64,000 nt of DNA from JBDFMH01 sp047238125. GTDB lineage: Bacteria; Pseudomonadota; Alphaproteobacteria; Sphingomonadales; Sphingomonadaceae. The notes beneath the pieces are model-generated. The model saw only the letters and a list, made by a program, of their open reading frames with translations, did not search any database and was not told the origin of the DNA. Position numbers and translations under genes: made by a program. Positions 34,686 to 42,685 of this stretch are shown here, piece by piece; position 1 is the stretch's first letter, and every line of letters starts with the position of its first letter. The stretch spans positions 310,001 through 374,000 of the forward strand of contig NZ_JBDFMH010000001.1 of assembly GCF_047238125.1 (NCBI RefSeq). Reading direction: 5' to 3'.

Positions 34686-34773
34686 CCGTCATCCCGGACT
34701 TGATCCGGGATCCAGCCTCTTCTTCCTGATCGCGAAAGGCAGCGGGTTCCCGGGTCAAGCCCGGGATGACGGG
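34686..34773. repeat. Paired inverted repeat (REP/REPIN-like)
   Basis: The left arm 34686-34715 (CGTCATCCCGGACTTGATCC...) and right arm 34743-34773 (reverse complement of CGTCATCCCGGGCTTGACCC...) are inverted, separated by about 28 bases. Same family as 39437-39521 and 40070-40154. Located between the convergent GMC and dinB genes, it may also serve as a terminator for both. Confidence 0.8.
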
Positions 34774-34780
34774 TGACCCC

Positions 34781-35860
34781 TCACAGCGCCAGCGCCCCCT
34801 GTGCCGGCCGCCCCTCGTCCTCCACGATCCCCGACAGCGTCATCCCCATCAACCTTATCCCTTGGTCCGCCGGCAACAGCGCCGCGAGCAGGCCGGCCCC
34901 CGCCGCCTCGAACTGCGCGCGCGTGTCGAACTGGCCCTCCACCGACCTTGCGCGCGTGATCGTGCGGAAATCGGCGTAGCGGATCTTCAGCGTCGCGGTG
35001 CGCCCGCGTGCCTGGTGGCGCTCGATCCGTTCCCAGGCGGCGTCGGTCACGCGCGCCAGCGCCGCCATCAGCGCCGCCTGGTCGGTCAGGTCGGTGTCGA
35101 AAGTCCGTTCCGCCCCGATCGATTTGGTCGCCCGTTCGGCCCGCACCGGGCGCTCGTCGATGCCGCGGGCGGCGCCGTGCAGATAGGCGGCATGGCTGCC
35201 GAAATGGCGGGCCAGTTCCTCCAGCGATCGCGCCGCCAGGTCCGCGCCGGTCTCGATCCCCAGCCGCGCCATCCGCGCCGCCGTTACCGGCCCTACGCCG
35301 TGGAATCGGCTCACCGGCAGCCCCGCCACGAATGCCGGCCCCGCCGCGGGCGGAATTACGCACAGTCCGTCCGGCTTGTTCTGATCCGATGCCAGCTTGG
35401 CGATGAACTTGTTGTACGAAACGCCGGCCGATGCGGTCAGCCCGGTTTCCGCCTTGATCCGCGCGCGGATCTCCTCGGCGATCGCGCGTGCGGACCCCAG
35501 CCCGCGCCGGTCCTCGCTCACGTCCAGATACGCCTCGTCCAGCGACAGCGGCTCGATGAGCGCGGTGTAATCGGCGAAGATCGCACGGATCTGCTGCGAT
35601 ATCGCGCGGTACACGTCGAACCGCGGCGGCACGAACACAAGCTCCGCACAGCGCCGCGCGGCCGTCACCGATGGCATCGCCGATCGCACGCCGTGCACGC
35701 GCGCCTCGTAGCTGGCCGCCGCCACCACGCCGCGCCGCTCCGGGCTGCCCACCGCCACCGGCCGCCCGCGCAGCCGCGGATCGTCGCGCTGCTCGACCGA
35801 CGCGAAGAAGGCGTCCATGTCGACATGGATAATCTTGCGTGGGGCAGGGGCATCGGCCAT
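34781..35860 (-). CDS. dinB: DNA polymerase IV (Y family)
   Basis: A 359-residue translesion polymerase. The catalytic motifs IHVDMDAFFASVEQRD (about 10-25) and SLDEAYLDVSEDR carry the three active-site carboxylates. The palm/fingers region has SYEARVHGVRSAMPS, the helix-hairpin-helix-type FHGVGPVTAARMARLGI follows, and a little-finger domain ends the protein. It copies damaged templates with low fidelity. The usual length for the family is about 350. It is divergent from cysD with about 118 bp between starts. Confidence 0.96.
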   Translation of the reverse strand: MADAPAPRKIIHVDMDAFFASVEQRDDPRLRGRPVAVGSPERRGVVAAASYEARVHGVRSAMPSVTAARRCAELVFVPPRFDVYRAISQQIRAIFADYTALIEPLSLDEAYLDVSEDRRGLGSARAIAEEIRARIKAETGLTASAGVSYNKFIAKLASDQNKPDGLCVIPPAAGPAFVAGLPVSRFHGVGPVTAARMARLGIETGADLAARSLEELARHFGSHAAYLHGAARGIDERPVRAERATKSIGAERTFDTDLTDQAALMAALARVTDAAWERIERHQARGRTATLKIRYADFRTITRARSVEGQFDTRAQFEAAGAGLLAALLPADQGIRLMGMTLSGIVEDEGRPAQGALAL

Positions 35861-35977
35861 CGCGGCCCCCGTCTAGCGCGCGTTCGCGCTCCGTTCCAGC
35901 GCCTGCGATAGCTTCGCTGGGCCAGCGCATAGCTTTTCGCGATTGGAGCCGCAGCAGTTGGGCTTTAGCGCGCAGCC

Positions 35978-36892
35978 ATGCCCGCCGCACCCGTCCCGCT
36001 CACCCATCTCCAGCGCCTCGAGGCGGAAAGCATCCACATCCTGCGCGAAGTGGTCGCCGAGACGCTCAATCCGGTGATGCTCTACAGCGTCGGCAAGGAT
36101 TCGGCGGTGATGCTGCATCTGGCGAAAAAGGCCTTCTTCCCCGCACCGCCACCATTCCCGCTGCTGCATGTCGACACCACCTGGAAGTTCCGCGCGATGT
36201 ATGATCTGCGCGATCGTGCCGCGGCCGAGGCCGGCATGCGCCTGATCGTCCACCACAACCCCGAAGCGCAGGCGCGCGGCATCAACCCGTTCGATCACGG
36301 CGCGCTTCACACCGACATGTGGAAGACCGAAGGGCTCAAGCAGGCGCTGGATGCGCATGGCTTCGATGCCGCGTTCGGCGGCGCGCGTCGCGACGAGGAG
36401 AAGAGCCGCGCCAAGGAACGCGTGTTCAGCTTCCGCTCGGCCAATCATCGCTGGGATCCCAAGAACCAGCGCCCCGAGCTCTGGAACCTCTACAATGCCC
36501 GCAAGGCGAAGGGCGAAAGCATCCGCGCCTTCCCGATCAGCAACTGGACCGAACTCGACATCTGGCAATATATCCAGCTCGAGGGGATCGAGATCGTGCC
36601 CCTCTATTTCGCCGCGCCGCGCCCGACGGTGGAGCGCGATGGTCTGCTGCTGATGGTCGATGACGACCGTTTTCCGCTCGCTCCCGGCGAGGTTCCGGTC
36701 GATCGCTCGATCCGCTTCCGCACGCTCGGCTGCTATCCGCTGACCGGCGCGGTCGAAAGCGAAGCGGTGACGCTCAGCGACGTCATCCAGGAAATGCTGC
36801 TGACCACCACCTCCGAACGCCAGGGCCGCGCCATCGACAAGGACGAGGGCGGCGCCGGCATGGAGAAGAAGAAGCAGGAGGGATATTTTTGA
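35978..36892 (+). CDS. cysD: Sulfate adenylyltransferase subunit 2
   Basis: A 304-residue protein. The PP-loop ATP pyrophosphatase motif is YSVGKDSAVMLHLA, with VDTTWKFRAMYDLRD and FGGARRDEEKSRAKERVFSF downstream. CysD, together with the CysN GTPase, makes adenosine 5'-phosphosulfate from sulfate and ATP. The stop codon overlaps an ATG (TGATG) that leads only into a repeat, whereas cysN begins 145 bp further on; the repeat seems to have been inserted between the two genes. Length is normal. Confidence 0.96.
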   Translation: MPAAPVPLTHLQRLEAESIHILREVVAETLNPVMLYSVGKDSAVMLHLAKKAFFPAPPPFPLLHVDTTWKFRAMYDLRDRAAAEAGMRLIVHHNPEAQARGINPFDHGALHTDMWKTEGLKQALDAHGFDAAFGGARRDEEKSRAKERVFSFRSANHRWDPKNQRPELWNLYNARKAKGESIRAFPISNWTELDIWQYIQLEGIEIVPLYFAAPRPTVERDGLLLMVDDDRFPLAPGEVPVDRSIRFRTLGCYPLTGAVESEAVTLSDVIQEMLLTTTSERQGRAIDKDEGGAGMEKKKQEGYF

Positions 36893-36907
36893 TGGGCGCG
36901 CTGCAAG

Positions 36908-37035
36908 ATCCTCCCCGGAACGGGGAGGGGGACCGCGCGAAGCGTTGTGGAGGGGGATCGTCACGAGCGCCCCGCCTGCCGCACGCCCCCTTCAACGTCC
37001 TGCGGACGGTCCCTCTCTCCATGCCGGGGAGGAGC
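36908..37035. repeat. Inverted pair of dispersed GC-rich repeats filling the cysD-cysN gap
   Basis: The left arm 36908-36960 (ATCCTCCCCGGAACGGGG...GGAGGGGG) and the right arm about 36979-37035 (its diverged reverse complement) occupy nearly the whole spacer. Each arm contains a CCTCCCCGG...GGGGAGGGGGACC hairpin. The cysN ribosome-binding sequence GGGGAGGAG is part of the right arm. Related arms flank the DUF559 gene at 38956-39006 and 39361-39421. Confidence 0.75.
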
Positions 37036-37037
37036 CG

Positions 37038-38933
37038 GTGACCGCCTACAGCCCCGATGCCCTCATCGCCGAGGATATCGACGCCTATCTCGCCCAGCAT
37101 CAGCACAAGACGCTGTTGCGGTTCATCACCTGCGGTTCGGTCGACGATGGAAAATCCACGCTGATCGGGCGCTTGCTCTACGATTCGAAGATGATCTTCG
37201 AAGATCAGCTGGCCGCGCTCGAAGCCGACAGCCGGCGCGTCGGCACCCAGGGCCAGGCGATCGATTTCGCGCTGCTGGTCGATGGGCTGGCGGCCGAGCG
37301 CGAGCAGGGCATCACGATCGACGTCGCCTATCGCTTCTTCTCGACCGACAAACGCAAGTTCATCGTCGCCGATACACCCGGGCACGAACAATATACCCGC
37401 AACATGGTCACCGGTGCCTCGACGGCCGATCTCGCGGTGATCCTGGTCGATGCGCGCAAGGGCATCCTCACCCAGACCCGGCGTCATTCCTATCTCGCCC
37501 ACCTGATCGGCGTCCGCCACATCGTGCTGGCGGTCAACAAGATGGATCTGATCGGCTATGATCGTGCCATCTATGATGCGATCGTCGCCGATTATGCCGC
37601 GTTCGCAGCCGAGATCGGCATTGCCGGCTTCACGCCGATGCCGATCTCGGGCTTCAAGGGCGATAACGTCACCACCCGCTCGGCCGAGACGCCCTGGTAC
37701 GAGGGGCCGACCCTGATCGAGCATCTCGAGACGGTCGAGGTCGATGCCGTGCGCGAGGCCGCCGGCCCCTTCCGGCTGCCGGTGCAATGGGTCAACCGAC
37801 CCGATCTCGATTTTCGCGGCTTTTCCGGCCTGATCGCGGGCGGCACCGTCCGCCCCGGCGATCCGGTCCGGATCCTGCCGTCAGGTCGCAGCACCACGGT
37901 CGCACGCATCGTCACCTATGAAGGCGATCTCGATGTCGCGCAGGCCGGCCAGTCGGTCACGCTCACGCTGGCGGACGAGGTCGATTGCTCGCGCGGCGAT
38001 GTCATCGCGGCCGCCGATGCGCCGCCGCAGGCGGCCGACCAGTTCGAGGCGACGATCGTCTGGATGGCGGACGAGCCGATGCTGCCGGGCCGCGCCTATT
38101 GGCTGAAGCTCGGCACACAGACCGTTACCGCGTCGGTCCAGCAGCCGAAATATCAGGTCAACGTCAACACGATGGAGCATCTTGCTGCCAAGACGCTGGA
38201 GCTGAACGCGATCGGTGTCGCCAACCTGTCTACCGATCGCCCGCTGGTGTTCGAACCCTATGGCGAGAGTCGCGCGCTCGGTGGCTTCATTCTGGTCGAC
38301 AAGATCAGCAATGCCACCGTCGCCGCCGGCATGATCCATTTCAGCCTGCGCCGCGCGCAGAATGTCCACTGGCAGGCGACCGACGTGACGCGCGAGCATC
38401 ATGCCGCGCTCAAGAACCAGAAGCCGGCCGTGCTTTGGCTCACCGGCCTGTCCGGCGCGGGCAAGTCGACCATCGCCAATCTCGTCGAACGCAAGCTGGC
38501 GCGCATGAACCGCCACACCTTCCTGCTGGATGGCGATAATGTCCGCCACGGCCTCAACAAGGATCTCGGCTTCACCGATGCCGATCGCGTCGAGAATATC
38601 CGCCGCGTGGGCGAGGTCGCTAGGCTGATGACCGATGCCGGGTTGATCGTGGTCACCGCCTTCATTTCGCCGTTCCGGGCCGAGCGCGAGATGGTCCGCC
38701 GGATGATGGCCCCCGGTGAGTTCATCGAGGTCCATATCGATACCCCGCTGGCGGAGGCCGAACGCCGTGACGTGAAGGGTCTCTACGCCAAGGCCCGCGC
38801 CGGCCAGCTCAAGAACTTCACCGGCATCGATTCACCCTACGAACACCCCGAGGCCCCCGAACTGCGCATCGACACGACGAAGCTGACCGCCGAGGAAGCC
38901 GCCGACCTGATCGTGGAGCGCCTGCTGGGGTGA
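37038..38933 (+). CDS. cysN/cysC: Bifunctional sulfate adenylyltransferase subunit 1 / adenylylsulfate kinase
   Basis: A 631-residue fusion from GTG at 37038, with GGGGAGGAG as the ribosome-binding site; an upstream ATG at 36945 lies in repeat sequence and adds non-conserved residues. CysN GTPase domain: P-loop GSVDDGKSTLIG (about 24-35), DTPGHEQYTRNM and NKMDLI. CysC domain: P-loop GLSGAGKSTIANL (about 470) and DGDNVRHGLNKDLGF. The protein drives APS formation by GTP hydrolysis and then phosphorylates APS to PAPS. The CysNC fusion is common in alphaproteobacteria. CysD is its partner. Confidence 0.97.
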   Translation: MTAYSPDALIAEDIDAYLAQHQHKTLLRFITCGSVDDGKSTLIGRLLYDSKMIFEDQLAALEADSRRVGTQGQAIDFALLVDGLAAEREQGITIDVAYRFFSTDKRKFIVADTPGHEQYTRNMVTGASTADLAVILVDARKGILTQTRRHSYLAHLIGVRHIVLAVNKMDLIGYDRAIYDAIVADYAAFAAEIGIAGFTPMPISGFKGDNVTTRSAETPWYEGPTLIEHLETVEVDAVREAAGPFRLPVQWVNRPDLDFRGFSGLIAGGTVRPGDPVRILPSGRSTTVARIVTYEGDLDVAQAGQSVTLTLADEVDCSRGDVIAAADAPPQAADQFEATIVWMADEPMLPGRAYWLKLGTQTVTASVQQPKYQVNVNTMEHLAAKTLELNAIGVANLSTDRPLVFEPYGESRALGGFILVDKISNATVAAGMIHFSLRRAQNVHWQATDVTREHHAALKNQKPAVLWLTGLSGAGKSTIANLVERKLARMNRHTFLLDGDNVRHGLNKDLGFTDADRVENIRRVGEVARLMTDAGLIVVTAFISPFRAEREMVRRMMAPGEFIEVHIDTPLAEAERRDVKGLYAKARAGQLKNFTGIDSPYEHPEAPELRIDTTKLTAEEAADLIVERLLG

Positions 38934-38949
38934 GCGAAGGCAACGCGAG

Positions 38950-39357
38950 CTAAAAATCCTCCCCCGGAGGGGGAGGGGGACCAGCGAAGCTGGTGGAGGG
39001 GTAGCGCGTTCCGAGCGCCGCACTCTCGATATGCCGAACCACCGCATCCAGATCGCCCAGAACATCACGGGCCGCGACCCTGATTACACGAACTCCCTGC
39101 TCGGAAAGCCAGCGATCACGATCCGCATCGCGCTCGGGTCTGTCGCCGCGATCATGGGCTTCGCCATCGATCTCGATCGCCAGCCGATGCGCCGGGCAAA
39201 AGAAATCGAGGATGTAGCGGCCTGCTGGATGCTGGCGACGAAAGCGAAGGCCGGCGGGGCGCTCGCGGAGTGCGCGCCACAATATCACTTCCGGCAGGCT
39301 CATTGCCCGTCTTAACTCTCGAGCGCGCCATTGCGTGATCTTCGGACCGTGGAGCAT
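38950..39357 (-). CDS. DUF559-domain putative endonuclease, bracketed by inverted repeats
   Basis: A 135-residue protein from the ATG at 39357 (MLHGPKITQWRARELRRAMS). The Vsr-like nuclease fold is indicated by LPEVILWRALRERP, FRRQHPAGRYILDFFC and LAIEIDGEAHD, containing the D...ExD-type catalytic residues of the superfamily. The last 17 residues (YPSTSFAGPPPPPGEDF) are encoded inside the flanking repeat, so the C-terminus comes from repeat DNA. Inverted copies of this repeat lie at 38956-39006 and 39361-39421, either side of the domain. Function is unproven; relatives are small stand-alone nucleases. Confidence 0.8.
   Translation of the reverse strand: MLHGPKITQWRARELRRAMSLPEVILWRALRERPAGLRFRRQHPAGRYILDFFCPAHRLAIEIDGEAHDRGDRPERDADRDRWLSEQGVRVIRVAARDVLGDLDAVVRHIESAALGTRYPSTSFAGPPPPPGEDF
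38956..39006 (+). repeat. GC-rich dispersed repeat, right of cysNC (inner flank of DUF559 unit)
   Basis: AATCCTCCCCCGGAGGGGGAGG... through AGCGAAGCTGGTGGAGGGGTAG. It contains the hairpin CCTCCCCCGGAGGGGGAGG and a second small one, CCAGCGAAGCTGG. Same family and orientation as 36908-36960, and inverted relative to 39361-39421. Confidence 0.8.
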
Positions 39358-39360
39358 GCC

Positions 39361-39421
39361 GCAGCCTACCCCTCCACCGTTGCTACGCAGCGGTCCCCCT
39401 CCCCCTCCGGGGGAGGATCGG
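39361..39421 (-). repeat. GC-rich dispersed repeat, outer flank of the DUF559 unit
   Basis: The plus-strand sequence is the reverse complement of the 38956-39006 element: GCAGCCTACCCCTCCACCGT, a short variable loop, then CGGTCCCCCTCCCCCTCCGG and GGGGAGGATCG. With the copy at 38956 it frames the DUF559 gene as an inverted pair about 465 bp long overall. Confidence 0.8.
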
Positions 39422-39436
39422 AATCTAGTCCCTCCT

Positions 39437-39521
39437 TCGTCATCCCAGACTTGATTCGGGATCCAGAGCCACGAGCGCAAGTTTCCGCTATATGGATCCC
39501 GGCTTCCGCCGGGGTGGCGGG
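39437..39521. repeat. Paired inverted repeat (REP/REPIN-like)
   Basis: The left arm 39437-39466 (CGTCATCCCAGACTTGATTC...) and the right arm 39490-39521 (TATGGATCCCGGCTTCCGCC...) are diverged inverted copies of the element at 34686-34773. It abuts the outer flank of the DUF559 unit. Confidence 0.7.
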
Positions 39522-39585
39522 AGAACGACTGGATTGCGTAGAGTGAAGTCGGCTACTTTCTGGAGGACAATCGGGAGAACTGTTC

Positions 39586-39969
39586 ATGCCGTTGTATCGC
39601 GTAGCGATAGCCACGATGCTGTGCCTCGGCGGAGTGGGCTGCGGACATCGCGATACCGAGCAAGAGGCTATAATCGCGGCCGCGCTTGCCAGCGATCAAG
39701 TTTACCGGGAAATCTCAGGCAAGCGCCCGTGCATACAGGCGGATGTGCGAAGCTCGTCGTCCGGAAGTAACAGCGGCGTGGTCTATCCATTGCCCTCACG
39801 TTTGCTCCCAAAGTCGCTTAACCTGTGCGGCAACCAGATCGACGAGTATTTCCAAATTTATGATCCAGAAATTGTCGGGAACCGAGCTACGCTGGACCTG
39901 GATTTCCATTGCGGCGGCTTGTGTGGCGCGGGTTCGACACTTGCGCTGGAACGCAGTAATGCCCGCTGA
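39586..39969 (+). CDS. Putative lipoprotein of unknown function
   Basis: A 127-residue protein (MPLYRVAIATMLCLGGVGCG). Its signal sequence ends in a lipobox-like LGGVGC, so lipid attachment at Cys19 is likely. The mature part has six further cysteines, including a cluster in DFHCGGLCGAG, suggesting disulfides. Codon usage is less GC-biased than in the flanking core genes, consistent with accessory origin. I know of no family for it. Confidence 0.6.
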   Translation: MPLYRVAIATMLCLGGVGCGHRDTEQEAIIAAALASDQVYREISGKRPCIQADVRSSSSGSNSGVVYPLPSRLLPKSLNLCGNQIDEYFQIYDPEIVGNRATLDLDFHCGGLCGAGSTLALERSNAR

Positions 39970-40069
39970 ACAATCGTCGAGGTCTCACGGCGTTGGATCA
40001 GCTGATGGGCGCGCGACAAACTGTCCAGCCCGCTCTGGGCTCCTGCCTTGCGCAGGAGCACGCCACCGC

Positions 40070-40154
40070 TCGTCATCCCGGATTTGATCCGGGATCCAGA
40101 GCCGCGAGCGTCGTCCTCTGCAACTCTCGATCCCGGATTTCGCCGGGATGACGG
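40070..40154. repeat. Paired inverted repeat (REP/REPIN-like)
   Basis: Left arm 40070-40101 (CGTCATCCCGGATTTGATCC...) and right arm about 40126-40154 (CGATCCCGGATTTCGCCGGG...ATGACG) form an inverted pair of the same family as 34686-34773 and 39437-39521. Confidence 0.75.
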
Positions 40155-40198
40155 TTGGCGAAATGCCTCGTTGCGCTGCCAAACTAGCTAACACCAGT

Positions 40199-40519
40199 TT
40201 ATTTCAGCGGCGGAAGTAGTGCCTCTACCTGCTTCGCGAGACGATCGATCTGCCTGCCTATCATCTGGTGAAAGTCGCGGGAAATGGGCGTGGTTCTATC
40301 AGAACGACGGCAAGAATAGTCAGTTTTGCCGCGTCCGGCATCAAGATTGATGGTCGGGAAAACAGCGATGACGCGCGCCTTCAATTTGTCGATCCGTAGG
40401 TCGTGCGTCCTGCGCTTACGTAGATCAGGGTCGTGGCATAAGTAGGTCCACTGAGCCAATTCCGTGTAATAGTTGAGCGCCGCCAGCTGGGTCTCCACCT
40501 GCTGCAGGGTCGCCGGCAC
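40199..40519 (-). CDS. Small hypothetical protein, start uncertain
   Basis: A 106-residue frame from GTG at 40519 (MPATLQQVETQLAALNYYTE). The composition is protein-like and mixed charged/helical, with LRKRRTHDLRIDKLKARVI and QIDRLAKQVEALLPP at the end. Reading upstream in the same frame gives a signal-peptide-like stretch (RLAIVLSTPLFALTVPA), but it is preceded by a stop with no ATG, GTG or TTG between; the original start may be lost. It lies in the accessory islet next to hemF. The function is unknown. Confidence 0.5.
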   Translation of the reverse strand: MPATLQQVETQLAALNYYTELAQWTYLCHDPDLRKRRTHDLRIDKLKARVIAVFPTINLDAGRGKTDYSCRRSDRTTPISRDFHQMIGRQIDRLAKQVEALLPPLK

Positions 40520-40631
40520 TGTGAGTGCAAATAGCGGAGTGCTCAGTACTATGGCGAGTCTCCAAAGGCGCTCATTCTAGCGGGACGGCTCACACATCCA
40601 ACCGCTCAAATCGTCACACCCCAAGTGGACC

Positions 40632-41477
40632 TCACTCCCACGCCGCCAGCGGCGGCAGGCTCATCAGGATCGCGTCGATATTGCCGCCGGTCTTCAGCCC
40701 GAAACTGGTGCCGCGGTCATAGACCAGGTTGAACTCGGCATAGCGGCCGCGAAACGCCAGCATCTGTGCGCGGTCCGCCTCGGTCCAGGCCATGCCCATC
40801 CGCCGCCGCACCAGCGTCGGAAAGATGCCCAGGAACGCCTCGCCCACCGCGCGGGTCAGTGCGAAGCTCGGCTCGAAGTCGCCCTCCAGATGATCGTAGA
40901 AGATGCCGCCGACCCCGCGATGCACTTTCCGGTGTGGGATCCAGAAATACTCGTCGGCCCAGGCCTTGAAGCGCGGATAGTCGCCCGGCGGCGCATTGGC
41001 GTCGCAGGCCGCCTGCATCGCGGCGTGGAAGTCGGCGGTGTCCTCTTCGTACGGGATCGGCGGATTGAGGTCTGCGCCGCCTCCGAACCAGCGCCTGGTC
41101 GTCGCCAGGAAGCGGCAGTTCATGTGCACCGCCGGCGTATGCGGATTGGCCATGTGCGCGACCAGGCTGATGCCGGTGGCGAAGAAGCTTGGATCCTCGC
41201 CCGCACCGTGGATCGACTTGGCGAATTCGGGGGCGAACGCGCCGCCCACGGTCGAGACGTTGACGCCCACCTTCTCGAACACGCGGCCCTTCATCAGCCC
41301 CTGCACGCCGCCGCCGCCCTTGGCCTCCGGGTCGTCGTCGCGGTTCCAGGGGCGATAGTCGAACGCCGCGTCCGATCCCGCCTCGCGCTCGATCGCCTCG
41401 AACGCAGCGCAGATCCGGTCGCGCAAACTCTCGAACCAGTCGCGCGCGGCCTGCTGTTCGGCGTCCAGTGCGATCAT
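40632..41477 (-). CDS. hemF: Oxygen-dependent coproporphyrinogen III oxidase
   Basis: A 281-residue protein. The start at 41477 overlaps the trmL stop by ATGA; an ATG three codons upstream is also possible. Family motifs include VGVNVSTVGGAFAPEFAKSIHG, the HMNCRF core, WFGGGADLNP and the C-terminal RGTSFGLKTGGNIDAILMSLPP. It oxidatively decarboxylates coproporphyrinogen III to protoporphyrinogen IX in haem synthesis and needs oxygen, so the organism is aerobic. It is translationally coupled to TrmL. Confidence 0.96.
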   Translation of the reverse strand: MIALDAEQQAARDWFESLRDRICAAFEAIEREAGSDAAFDYRPWNRDDDPEAKGGGGVQGLMKGRVFEKVGVNVSTVGGAFAPEFAKSIHGAGEDPSFFATGISLVAHMANPHTPAVHMNCRFLATTRRWFGGGADLNPPIPYEEDTADFHAAMQAACDANAPPGDYPRFKAWADEYFWIPHRKVHRGVGGIFYDHLEGDFEPSFALTRAVGEAFLGIFPTLVRRRMGMAWTEADRAQMLAFRGRYAEFNLVYDRGTSFGLKTGGNIDAILMSLPPLAAWE

Positions 41478-41923
41478 TGCGGCCATCCCCCCGTCTGTCT
41501 CAGCGCTTCGGCCAATGCGATGCCAGCCGAGACCGCCACGTTCAAGGACCGGAAGCCCGGCCGCATCGGGATCCGCACCGCCAGGTCGCAGCCATCGTGC
41601 ACCGCATCGGGCACGCCGGCACCTTCGGATCCCAGCAGCAGCATGTCGTCGGGCCGGAACCGGGCATCGGGCAGGGGGCAGGCGGCGCGCGTCGTCAGCA
41701 GCACGATCCGGCCCGGCGCGGACGCCCGCAGACTGGCGAAGTCGGGATGGCGAGTCACCGGTGCGGCGTCCGCATAATCCATCCCCGCCCGCCTCAGCGC
41801 ACGATCGCCGAACGCGAAGCCGCACGGCTCGACGATGTCGACGGCCACCCCGAGGCAGGCCGCCAGCCGCAGGATCGTGCCGACATTGCCGGCGATGTCG
41901 GGCTGGTGCAGCGCGATCCGCAT
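41474..41923 (-). CDS. trmL: tRNA (cytidine/uridine-34-2'-O)-methyltransferase
   Basis: A 149-residue SPOUT methyltransferase from the ATG at 41923 (MRIALHQPDIAGNVGTILRL). The short length, LLGSEGAGVPD and IPMRPGFRSLNVAVSAGIAL are diagnostic of TrmL (YibK), which 2'-O-methylates the wobble nucleotide of some leucine tRNAs. It overlaps hemF by ATGA at its 3' end. Confidence 0.93.
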   Translation of the reverse strand: MRIALHQPDIAGNVGTILRLAACLGVAVDIVEPCGFAFGDRALRRAGMDYADAAPVTRHPDFASLRASAPGRIVLLTTRAACPLPDARFRPDDMLLLGSEGAGVPDAVHDGCDLAVRIPMRPGFRSLNVAVSAGIALAEALRQTGGWPQ

Positions 41924-42099
41924 GGCCGCTTCGCTACGCGGGCTGCAACGCTGCTGGCAAGCGTGGCAAAATCGATATTGGCAAACCGGCGTGCACAGGG
42001 CTACAGCGCGCCAATCGCCCGGGGGCTCGGGCGTCGGCGAAACAGGGCTGCCGCTTGGCGCGCCCTGCCGTTCGTGCATAAGGATAATGGCGCAAAGGC

Positions 42100-42675
42100 A
42101 TGGGAATGGCGACGCTCGAACAGTCCGACCATCAGCCGGCAGTGGAGGCCGAAGGCGCCGTCCGCCGTCGCGATTTCATCCACGTCGCCGCGGTCAGCTT
42201 TGCTGGTGTCGGTGCCGCCACCGTGCTGCTTCCGCTGGTCAACCAGATGAACCCCTCGGCCGATGTGCTGGCGCTCGCCTCGATTGAGGTCGATCTTTCC
42301 GCGATCCAGCCGGGCCAGGCGATCAAGACGCAGTGGCGCAAGCAGCCGGTGTTCATCCGCAACCTGACCCCGAAGGAGATTGCGGAGGCCAATGCCGTGC
42401 CCGTCTCCTCGCTGCGCGATCCCCAGACGCTGGCGGAACGCACGAAGGAAGGGAAGGCCAACTGGCTGGTCACGCTGGGCGTCTGCACCCATCTCGGCTG
42501 CGTGCCGCTGGGCGCCGCGGAAGGCGAGGCCAAGGGCGATTTCGGCGGCTATTTCTGCCCGTGCCACGGCTCGCACTATGATACCGCCGCGCGCATCCGC
42601 AAGGGCCCGGCGCCGCTGAACCTGCATGTCCCCGACTATGCGTTCAAGTCTGATACCGTGATCCAGATCGGCTGA
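42100..42675 (+). CDS. petA: Ubiquinol-cytochrome c reductase iron-sulfur (Rieske) subunit
   Basis: A 191-residue protein (an ATG two codons later at 42106 is also possible). A twin-Arg-like RRRDFIHVAAVSFAG leads into the single membrane anchor. The Rieske ligands are CTHLGC (129-134) and CPCHGSHYD (153-161). It transfers electrons from ubiquinol to cytochrome c1. It is the first of a petA-petB-petC operon, with petB starting 10 bp downstream. Confidence 0.97.
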   Translation: MGMATLEQSDHQPAVEAEGAVRRRDFIHVAAVSFAGVGAATVLLPLVNQMNPSADVLALASIEVDLSAIQPGQAIKTQWRKQPVFIRNLTPKEIAEANAVPVSSLRDPQTLAERTKEGKANWLVTLGVCTHLGCVPLGAAEGEAKGDFGGYFCPCHGSHYDTAARIRKGPAPLNLHVPDYAFKSDTVIQIG

Positions 42676-42685
42676 GGTAGAGAAG

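Noticed and set aside
36945..37037. ATG at 36945 as the start of cysN
   Set aside because: The leading residues are encoded by repeat DNA; GTG 37038 has a strong ribosome-binding site and matches CysN.
38950..39480. Longer 176-residue version of the DUF559 protein
   Set aside because: The N-terminal extension (rich in GGGG) is a translation of the outer repeat; the conserved domain starts at 39357.
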